Part shown: piece after piece, positions 27,330-33,723 of the stretch | Layout of the letters: every line of letters starts with the position of its first letter | Position numbering within the stretch: position 1 is the first letter of the stretch | Notes under the pieces: generated by a model | Seen by the model: the letters and a program-made list of their open reading frames with translations, nothing else | Told to the model about the DNA's origin: nothing | Database searches by the model: none | Program-made: the position numbers and the translations under genes | Source: JARYLZ01 sp964388275 | GTDB lineage: Bacteria; Bacteroidota; Ignavibacteria; SZUA-365 | Assembly: GCA_964388275.1 (NCBI GenBank) | Contig: CAYLZD010000031.1 | Coordinates: 1 to 44,125, forward strand | DNA length: 44,125 nt | Reading direction: 5' to 3'

Positions 27330-27894
27330 GCAGGGCAGCGGTAGAGAGGAATCGTACGCGGCGGCCTATGAGAAGACCGCGTATTCCTGCGCGTGCGCGG
27401 GTGACATCGAAGAACTCCACGTGATCCTGACCGACCATCTCCCCGGTCTTCAGCCGATCGGGTTGGACGCCTTGAACCGGGTGTATCGCGCCGGCACGGA
27501 TGAATATGCCCTGTTGAAAGCGTACCGCGCCGAGGTCGAATCCAGTCCGGAGGCCTCCAGCGCCGTGGACGCCGAGCTGCATCGAGCCGCACAGTTCACA
27601 GGTCAGTCATGCGCCGTTCCCGTCGCGCTCACCGAGGACGACGGCATCCGGACGGGCACGCTGGAATCCGTGTCCGGCCGCATCCTCCACCTGGAAGTGC
27701 GCCCGGACCGACGGGATCTCGCTCCGTTGGCGGCGGGCCCCGCTTCGCCCGATGCCGGCCTGAAGGCGTACTGGCCGTTGGATGGCTTGCCCGATGCGGC
27801 CGGGGACATCGCCGACTCGAAGGGCGGGTATCTGCTGCACCTCAAGCGAGTCAGGTTCCGGGAGGCCGCCGCGGGTGGGAGCCGCAAACCCTGA
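27238..27894 (+). CDS. third gene of the sigma-like set, unknown function (5' end uncertain)
   Basis: The open frame gives up to 218 residues from a GTG at 27238. The part before 27298 has the look of an out-of-frame shadow, so the ATG at 27298 or a frameshift from the frame at 27123 is more likely. The clear protein part starts LIDAHGRLEQ, has a helical half (ESYAAAYEKTAYSCACAGD, EELHVILTDHL, EYALLKAYRAEVES), then a beta-rich half (GILHLEVRP-like strand, GLKAYWPLDGLPD, GGYLLHLKRVRF). The helical half could be a dimerisation or partner-binding region. No signal or membrane helix is visible. Its place after the ZAS-like gene suggests a third component of the same regulatory unit. No family is recognised. 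Confidence 0.5.
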   Translation: MRNPDIGAASPSTWRSALSVMRLIDAHGRLEQGSGREESYAAAYEKTAYSCACAGDIEELHVILTDHLPGLQPIGLDALNRVYRAGTDEYALLKAYRAEVESSPEASSAVDAELHRAAQFTGQSCAVPVALTEDDGIRTGTLESVSGRILHLEVRPDRRDLAPLAAGPASPDAGLKAYWPLDGLPDAAGDIADSKGGYLLHLKRVRFREAAAGGSRKP

Positions 27895-28119
27895 TGAAGC
27901 GACGTTGATCCGTTCGCTGACGGCCGTCCACAGGGGGTCTATGGTCCTGCCTCTCGGGAATCTCCTGGTGATATGCGTGCATCCGACGCCCCGCAGCGAG
28001 AGTCACACAGTTCTGTAAGGCCGACACTTTGTCTCCCATGCAGAGGCTGAGTTTGCATCGCCGCGGAACGTGCCGCCCTTCCGGATTTCGCAGTCGGTCG
28101 TTCTGAACCTTACCACAAA

Positions 28120-28332
28120 CGTTGCATACCTCCGGGGTTGTGTCATGTCACGAAACATGCGTCTGGTCCTGTCCGCTGTCGCGATTTTGCTCGGTATTGT
28201 GCTCATCTTCGGCGGTATAGACACGCGGAAATACGGTGCTTTGATCAGTGGCATCATCGTAGAGGGATTTGCCGCGCAGCATTTCACCGCCTCGTGGAAG
28301 TTCCGCGGCGGCCGGGGGTAGCTGGCGTGCGG
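28120..28332 (+). repeat. left copy of a long direct repeat containing the 58-residue peptide gene
   Basis: The copy matches 42103-42309 in the same orientation. In the last 50 bases (28283-28332 against 42260-42309) only one base differs. The match fades upstream of the shared CCTCCGG leader and stops shortly after AGCTGGCGTGCGG. The two copies enclose about 14 kb. Confidence 0.8.
28145..28321 (+). CDS. 58-residue two-helix membrane peptide (copy 1)
   Basis: The ATG at 28145 opens MSRNMRLVLSAVAILLGIVL, a membrane helix of about 17 residues. A GGIDTRK turn, a second hydrophobic stretch (GALISGIIVEGFAA) and a basic end (WKFRGGRG) follow. It is 76% identical (44 of 58 residues) to the peptide at 42122-42298. 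The DNA identity is highest at the 3' end and runs 13 bases past the stop. No family is recognised. It has no classic purine-rich ribosome site; CCTCCGG lies upstream in both copies. It could be a small envelope peptide or part of a repeat element. Confidence 0.65.
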   Translation: MSRNMRLVLSAVAILLGIVLIFGGIDTRKYGALISGIIVEGFAAQHFTASWKFRGGRG

Positions 28333-28448
28333 GAGAAAGCATTCACTGGCGCGTGCGTGCTGCTAACGTTTTCCTGTACGGGGGTACGGTCGGACCATAT
28401 AGCGCGAGATCAACGTTCGCAACCACCTCCATCAGTGGAATACCAGAG

Positions 28449-28703
28449 ATGCACCTGCCTGAGGAGATTGCGGTATACCCGAATCCCGCGAGTGAAACCG
28501 TGACAGTCTCCGCAGCCGGCGGGCGCCATATAACAGCGGTCTCCGTGCATTCGCAGTCAGGCCGACTGCTCTCGCGGTGGAACATCGATCCACAGCAAAG
28601 CATCTCGCTCCCGCTGGGTGACATCGGGTATGGCAGCGTTCTCCTCTCGATACGCACGAGCGACGGTCGGTATTCGTCACGTCTGCTTCTCCGGAAGCGT
28701 TGA
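28449..28703 (+). pseudogene. orphan T9SS C-terminal sorting domain
   Basis: The frame reads MHLPEEIAVYPNPASETV, then ITAVSVHSQSGRLLSRW, then SVLLSIRTSDGRYSSRLLLR and a stop, a complete type A CTD of about 80 residues. No cargo domain, signal peptide or ribosome site precedes it. The open frame extends to 28269 but overlaps the 3' end of the membrane-peptide gene. I read it as the 3' remnant of a secreted-protein gene whose body was lost, probably in the rearrangement that placed the repeat copy directly upstream. Confidence 0.7.
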
Positions 28704-29036
28704 ACGGTTGAACCATACGGCCGCGCGATACAAGGGCTTTCGTGGGCTTGCGACGCAAACCACACTTCGCGCTCCGTGTGAAGCCCCCTGCGTTTCACAT
28801 ACGTTGGGGGCTCATGGACTTCATGATCTCATTCCGCAACCTGTGCCTAGATCCGCCGGTGGAGATGAGAATCACCTACTGCGGCGGCTGCGGAATTGCT
28901 GAAGGAGCGACAGCGTTGCCGTCACGAGTAACTTTTCCTCAACTATCGATGTCCTTAAATCCGTTGTCCGTAATTGATCCATTCCAGCCGAGTCGAGACA
29001 TCGATCCTCGAAAATGCATATATCGGTCCAGGTGTG
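28704..29036 (+). other. leader region of the sigma/secretome unit
   Basis: No gene is supported. A hairpin pairs AGCCCCC (28782-28788) with GGGGGCT (28806-28812), with an inner CGT/ACG pairing. It could end transcripts from the orphan CTD side. The region up to 29036 should hold the promoter of the ECF sigma gene. Confidence 0.45.
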
Positions 29037-29585
29037 ATGGATAGATCCGATCCCGCTTCCGACCTCCGTTCCCTCCTCGACCGTTACCAGAAAAAGATAT
29101 GGGATACCTGCTATCGCTTCGTCCAGGATGCGGATGACGCGGATGACCTCGTTCAGGAGGTTTTCCTCAAGGCCTGGCAATCGATGAAGCGGTTTCGCCA
29201 CGAGGCGGATACCGCGACATGGTTGTACCGCATAGCGGTGAACGCGTCGCTCGATTTTATGAGAAAATCGAAGAGAAAGAAGCGTTTCGCGCGGCTGGTC
29301 GGTCTCGGCTTCCGCGATGGACAGCCGGAGATCGACGTGCCCGCGCCGGGCGATCCGCACCAGGATCTGGAGGAGCGTGAGCGCAAGGAGCTTCTAGAAT
29401 GGGCGCTCGGACAGCTCCCGGACAACCAGCGGATCGCCGTCATCCTCAGCAAATACGAACAGCTTCCCATAAAGGAAATCGCCGCGATCATGGACGTGAC
29501 TCCTTCCGCGGTCGATGCGCTCCTCCAACGCGCAAAACACGGCCTCCGTCAACGATTGCAGGCTTTTTTCGAACGTCGCATCTGA
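29037..29585 (+). CDS. ECF-type RNA polymerase sigma factor
   Basis: This 182-residue protein has both ECF sigma domains. Region 2 spans residues about 10-80 (LLDRYQKKIWDTCYRFV, then DADDLVQEVFLKAWQ, then TWLYRIAVNASLDFMRK). After a charged linker, region 4 covers about 120-175 (ALGQLPDNQRIAVILSKYEQL, then IKEIAAIMDVTPSAVDALLQRAKHGLR). I chose the ATG at 29037 because the upstream extension of the open frame has no sigma-like content and AGG lies a few bases before it. Two small membrane-associated proteins follow directly. The arrangement resembles metal- or stress-responsive ECF operons such as cnrYXH, though the gene order differs. Its likely targets are its own operon and the exported enzymes downstream. 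Confidence 0.93.
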   Translation: MDRSDPASDLRSLLDRYQKKIWDTCYRFVQDADDADDLVQEVFLKAWQSMKRFRHEADTATWLYRIAVNASLDFMRKSKRKKRFARLVGLGFRDGQPEIDVPAPGDPHQDLEERERKELLEWALGQLPDNQRIAVILSKYEQLPIKEIAAIMDVTPSAVDALLQRAKHGLRQRLQAFFERRI

Positions 29586-29606
29586 CAGCGCAAGTTTTTT
29601 CCAGAG

Positions 29607-29954
29607 ATGACGTCTAAACAATTGATAGACACTATGGACACATCTTCGCACATCGAACACCTCGTCACCCTCACGCTGGAGCAATTGGATCACCCTGACC
29701 TTCTTCCGCCCCGGCCTGACCTCCACGAACACATCCTCCGCCGGATGCGCCCTCTGCAGGCACAGCGGCTGCTGGCACACGGATTATTGCGGCCGGCAAT
29801 GCTGACCGTGCTCGTCCTCGTCAACATCGCTGCGGCACTCTTGAGCATTTACGGGAAACAGCCATCCGCAGCGACCCATTCGCGGCAGGAACTGCTCCGG
29901 ATCCTCTCGACGGACCTGAACATCGCGGCCGACGACCAGTCCTGGGCTCGGTGA
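29607..29954 (+). CDS. small single-pass membrane protein, candidate anti-sigma factor
   Basis: This 115-residue protein has a cytoplasmic N-terminal part of about 60 residues rich in Leu, His and acidic residues (IEHLVTLTLEQLDHPDLLPPRPDLHEHILRRM). One membrane helix follows (about 69-90, PAMLTVLVLVNIAAALLSIYG) and a short periplasmic tail (SRQELLRILSTDLN). No HxxxCxxC zinc motif is present. Its position directly after an ECF sigma gene and its topology (short cytoplasmic N-terminus, one helix) match CnrY-like anti-sigma factors. The start may be 29607 or 29634. The role is inferred from context. Confidence 0.65.
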   Translation: MTSKQLIDTMDTSSHIEHLVTLTLEQLDHPDLLPPRPDLHEHILRRMRPLQAQRLLAHGLLRPAMLTVLVLVNIAAALLSIYGKQPSAATHSRQELLRILSTDLNIAADDQSWAR

Positions 29955-29967
29955 GGAGGGAACCGGC

Positions 29968-30444
29968 ATGGATATTTTCCTCAGAACCCGGACGCTCGTG
30001 CTTGTCATCATCCTGTTGCTGTGCCTGAATGTCGTCCTGCTCGTGCTCTGCCTCACGGGACGATCGGGTGCGCCGCTTTCCCATGCGCCGCAGTCGGGCG
30101 CGGTCGAACGCCAGCGGCTCGAACAGCTGCTGACCAGTGAAATGAACTTCGAGTCCTGGCAGGTCGAGCGCTTTTTCTCCCTGCGGGAAGAACACCGCAC
30201 GCGCATGGACGTGCACAACGAGACCATGCGCCGGCTCAAGAAGCAGCTCTTCGATGGCGTGCTCGACGAGCAACCGGTGCTCTCTGATTCCCTGCTCCAG
30301 CGCACGCAGGAGACGCAGGAGGCGATCGAGCAGGAGACGTTCCGCTACCTGCTCGAGATACGGCGGATATGCACTCCCGAACAGCATGGCCGGCTGAAGG
30401 CGCTCATCCATGAACTTCTGCGGCCGAAAAAACCGAAGCCCTGA
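29968..30444 (+). CDS. Spy/CnrX-like periplasmic sensor protein
   Basis: This 158-residue protein has an N-terminal membrane anchor (residues about 9-30, TLVLVIILLLCLNVVLLVLCL). The rest is an all-helical periplasmic domain: LEQLLTSEMNFESWQVERFFSLREEH, MRRLKKQLFDGVL, then ETFRYLLEIRRICTPEQHGRL. The last motif is the L/C-T-P-E-Q-x-x-x-L signature of the Spy/CpxP/CnrX heavy-metal-resistance family. A GGAGG ribosome site precedes the ATG. In CnrX systems this protein senses metal and controls release of the sigma factor. Here it likely passes a periplasmic signal to the anti-sigma candidate 13 bases upstream. The ligand is unknown. Confidence 0.8.
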   Translation: MDIFLRTRTLVLVIILLLCLNVVLLVLCLTGRSGAPLSHAPQSGAVERQRLEQLLTSEMNFESWQVERFFSLREEHRTRMDVHNETMRRLKKQLFDGVLDEQPVLSDSLLQRTQETQEAIEQETFRYLLEIRRICTPEQHGRLKALIHELLRPKKPKP

Positions 30445-30507
30445 AGAAGGCAGCTGCCGCCCGCGCAACATCGAATTCTCATCCATATCATCATTAGAAA
30501 GTATTGA

Positions 30508-31935
30508 ATGCAAGCCCTCCTCTCGGTACTGACCGCCGTTGTCCTGCTGCCCCTGGTGACGAACGGCCAGCCCGTTTCCGAGATCCTGGGCAGGCCGACC
30601 GCGAACTCCGTGACCGTCAATGCGCTCTTCGAATTCGATGCCGAGTTTTTTTTTCAATGCGGACCCGCGCCCGGCGTGTATGACCTGACCACGCCGACGT
30701 TCCAGGCGGCGCGGGGCATCCCGCTCGTCGTGGTGTTCGACGGCCTGTCGCCCGACCGCAGGTACCATTACCGCACGGCCTACCGGCTCGCCGGAAGCAT
30801 GCAGTCGGGCTACGGACAGGAGCATTCCTTCCGCACGCAGCGCGCACCGGGCGCCGGCTTCACGTTTGCCATCACCGCCGATTCCCATCTCTACGACAAG
30901 AAGGGCGATCCCGCGATGATGCGGGAGACGATGAGCACAATCGCGGAGGACGCGCCCGACTTCCTGATCGATCTCGGCGACACCTTCGGCGACGACCACA
31001 CGCCGGAGACGACGACGCGGCAGGACATGGACGACCTCCACCGGAATCTCCTCCCGTACTTCGGCATGGTCTGCCATTCCGCGCCGCTCTTCTTGTGCCT
31101 CGGGAACAATGAAGGAGAGAACGGATATTACCTGCTGCAGACACCGCCGGAGAACATCGCCGTGTTCGGGACCCTGGCGCGAAAGAACTATTACAGCAAT
31201 CCGGTTCCGGACGGTTTTTCTTCCGGCAACGTCGTAGCCGAGCCATACGGGATAGGCCTGCCCGAAAATTATCATGCATGGCAGTGGGGAGACGCCCAGT
31301 TCATCGTGCTCGACGCCTATCGCGGGTACACGACGTCGGAAAAACCCGGGGGGTGGGACTGGACTCTCGGCGAGACACAGTACCAGTGGTTCGCCGCCAC
31401 GCTGAGGAACAGCACCGCGAAATACCGCTTCGTCATCGCGCATCACATCAACGGCCAGGGCCGCGGAGGCGTCGTCGAGGCGGGGCTGTTCGAATGGGGC
31501 GGTCGCGACCGGAAGGGCGAATACGGATTCGACGCCAAACGTCCCGGCTGGGAGGCGCCCATCCACTCCCTGATGGTGCGTTACGGCGTGAACGTGTTTT
31601 TCCAGGGGCATGACCATTTGTTCGCCCAGGAAATGCTCGACGGCGTCGTCTACCAGGAAGCGCCCATGCCGAGCGACTCTTCGCATGAAATCGGCATGCT
31701 CGCCAATGCCGACGCCTACGTGTCAAACCAGGTCCGCGGCACGGGATACCTGCACGTGTACGACGCCCTGGGCCGGCTGGTCTCGTCGCTCTGCGATGAC
31801 GAACTGCAGGCAGGCGCTCATGCGCGAAACTGGGACGGGAGGACGCGCGATGGGAGAATAGCGCCGCGCGGCCTGTACGTGCTGCGGCTCCAGACGCCCG
31901 GCGGCATTCGTACACGTCACATGGTGGTGCAATAA
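30508..31935 (+). CDS. secreted metallophosphoesterase-like protein, degenerate copy with truncated CTD
   Basis: This 475-residue exported protein (signal MQALLSVLTAVVLLPLVTNG) has an FN3-like N-terminal domain (about 20-110, RRYHYRTAYRL) and a calcineurin-like phosphoesterase domain: ADSHLYD (about 122), LIDLGDTFGDD (156), LGNNEGE (199), VIAHHIN and FFQGHDH (367). In the motif normally GNHE the His is Asn, a single-base change from the paralogue at 31935. The end is shortened: after VRGTGYLHV it jumps directly into YDALGRLVSS, the second half of a T9SS CTD, so the YPNP half is missing. Activity and T9SS export are therefore both doubtful. The stop overlaps the next start by one base. Confidence 0.85.
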   Translation: MQALLSVLTAVVLLPLVTNGQPVSEILGRPTANSVTVNALFEFDAEFFFQCGPAPGVYDLTTPTFQAARGIPLVVVFDGLSPDRRYHYRTAYRLAGSMQSGYGQEHSFRTQRAPGAGFTFAITADSHLYDKKGDPAMMRETMSTIAEDAPDFLIDLGDTFGDDHTPETTTRQDMDDLHRNLLPYFGMVCHSAPLFLCLGNNEGENGYYLLQTPPENIAVFGTLARKNYYSNPVPDGFSSGNVVAEPYGIGLPENYHAWQWGDAQFIVLDAYRGYTTSEKPGGWDWTLGETQYQWFAATLRNSTAKYRFVIAHHINGQGRGGVVEAGLFEWGGRDRKGEYGFDAKRPGWEAPIHSLMVRYGVNVFFQGHDHLFAQEMLDGVVYQEAPMPSDSSHEIGMLANADAYVSNQVRGTGYLHVYDALGRLVSSLCDDELQAGAHARNWDGRTRDGRIAPRGLYVLRLQTPGGIRTRHMVVQ

Positions 31936-33719
31936 TGATATATATATATCCGATGATCACAGGCGCGTCCCGCGGCGGACGCAAACGTATCCGCGCCGCC
32001 GGGCATCTTCTAGCGGGCATGCTCGGTTTCCATCTCGTCTTTCTTTCCGCCGGCGTCGCGCAGCAGCCCGGGGCTGCAGCGGTGTCGTTCCCGTGCAGGG
32101 AATTGCTCGGGCGGCCGACCGACCGGTCCGTCACCATCCATGCCATGGCCGACACCGACGTGGACATCTTCTACGAGTTCGGGACGGCGCCCGCCGCATA
32201 CACCGCCCAGACGGAGGTCGAACGCCATCTCGCGCTGACGCCATTCGCGGTCGTGCTTCGCGGGCTGGCGCCGGACACGCGCTATCACTATCGCATGCGT
32301 TACCGCACCGTGGGCGCGACGGCGTTCAAGGCGGGAGAGGAGCATTCGTTTGTCACGCAGCGGCCGAGGGGACGCACGTTCTCCTTCGCGGTCGAGGCCG
32401 ATCCGCACCTCGACGACAACGCGAGCCCCGACCTCTACCGCAGAACGCTGGAGAACATCCTCGGTGGCGGTAGCGACTTCCTCATCGACCTCGGCGACAC
32501 GTTCATGTCGGAGAAACTCGCCGTCTACACACCCGACAGCATCCGCCTGCGCCATTTGCTCATGCGCTCGTTTTTCGATGCGACCTGTCATTCCGTCCCG
32601 CTCTATCTCGTCATCGGCAATCACGAGGGAGAACTGGGCTGGCGTCTCGACGGCACGGCGAACAGTCTTCCCGTGCTCGCGTCGAATACGCGCACGGCGC
32701 TGTTCCCCAATCCCGTTGACGACGGATTCTATAGCGGCAACACCGCGTCCGAACCCTTCGTCGGACCGCGCCAGAATTATTATTCCTGGGAATGGGGCGA
32801 TGCGCTCTTCGTGGTCCTGGATCCGTACTGGTACACCGCGGCGAAGCCGGCGAAGGACGGCGACGGCTGGCCCTGGACGCTCGGGAAGGCACAATACGAT
32901 TGGTTCGCCGCGGTCCTGCGTGACAGCAAGGCGAAATACAGGTTCGTCTTCTCGCATCAGCTCATCGGGGGAAGCTCGGAAGGACGCGGAGGGACGGAGT
33001 TCGTGGACTTTTTCGAGATGGGAGGAAGGAACGCCGACGGAACATGGGGCTTCGCGCAGCGGCGTCCCGGCTGGGAGCTTCCGCTCCATCAACTGATGCG
33101 GCAGTATCACGTGAACGCCTTTTTCCACGGGCACGATCATTTCTTCGCGCGGCAGGTGAAGGACGGGATCACGTATCAGCTCGTGCCCCAGCCGGGAAAT
33201 CCGAATTACCGCACGGCGAACCAGGCGGCCAATTACGGATATATCACGGGAGATATCCTTCCCTGCGCGGGTTATCTGCGCGTGACCGTGAGCGACACCA
33301 GCGCGGCTGTGGAGTATGTCCGATCCTATCTTCCCGCAGACGAAAGCAGCACGAGACGCAACAGGGAGGTTTCGTTCCGGTATGTCCTCGCGCCCGGCGG
33401 CGCCGCCGTGCCTGTAGAAAGCGATGCGCCGCGGCTGCCGGAACGGCCGATGATCGAGGGTAGTTATCCGCATCCATTCCGCGATGCGACCACGATCCGT
33501 TACTCCCTTCCTGCTGCCGGGCCGGTCCGTCTTTCTGTCCGTGACGTGCTTGGCCGCACCGTTGCCGTCGTCAGTGAAGGTAACAAGGCGGCAGGGCGGC
33601 ATGAAGCGGTGTGGAGCGTCACAGCGTCCCCGCAGGGTGCGTTTCCCCGCGGGATGTATTTCATTGTACTCGAATCCAGATCGGCGCGCACCGTGTCGAG
33701 AATCCTGATCAAGGAGTGA
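31935..33719 (+). CDS. secreted metallophosphoesterase with FN3-like N-terminus and T9SS CTD
   Basis: This protein of about 594 residues is a paralogue of the preceding gene, with all motifs intact: ADPHLDD (about 155), LIDLGDTFMSE (189), VIGNHEGE (227), FSHQLIGG and FFHGHDHFF (399). This is the purple-acid-phosphatase-like layout of an FN3-type domain (HYRMRYRTV) before a two-metal catalytic domain. The CTD is complete (YPHPFRD near 511, VRDVLGRTV, FPRGMYFIVL). The start ATG at 31935 overlaps the previous stop (TAATG). The signal region is long, and an internal ATG at 31953 or later may be the true start. It is likely a cell-surface phosphatase or phosphodiesterase; the substrate is unknown. 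Confidence 0.88.
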   Translation: MIYIYPMITGASRGGRKRIRAAGHLLAGMLGFHLVFLSAGVAQQPGAAAVSFPCRELLGRPTDRSVTIHAMADTDVDIFYEFGTAPAAYTAQTEVERHLALTPFAVVLRGLAPDTRYHYRMRYRTVGATAFKAGEEHSFVTQRPRGRTFSFAVEADPHLDDNASPDLYRRTLENILGGGSDFLIDLGDTFMSEKLAVYTPDSIRLRHLLMRSFFDATCHSVPLYLVIGNHEGELGWRLDGTANSLPVLASNTRTALFPNPVDDGFYSGNTASEPFVGPRQNYYSWEWGDALFVVLDPYWYTAAKPAKDGDGWPWTLGKAQYDWFAAVLRDSKAKYRFVFSHQLIGGSSEGRGGTEFVDFFEMGGRNADGTWGFAQRRPGWELPLHQLMRQYHVNAFFHGHDHFFARQVKDGITYQLVPQPGNPNYRTANQAANYGYITGDILPCAGYLRVTVSDTSAAVEYVRSYLPADESSTRRNREVSFRYVLAPGGAAVPVESDAPRLPERPMIEGSYPHPFRDATTIRYSLPAAGPVRLSVRDVLGRTVAVVSEGNKAAGRHEAVWSVTASPQGAFPRGMYFIVLESRSARTVSRILIKE

Positions 33720-33723
33720 CGAC

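Noticed and set aside
29821..31686. 621-codon open frame on the minus strand
   Set aside because: Antisense shadow of the sensor and phosphoesterase genes; no start site or domain support.
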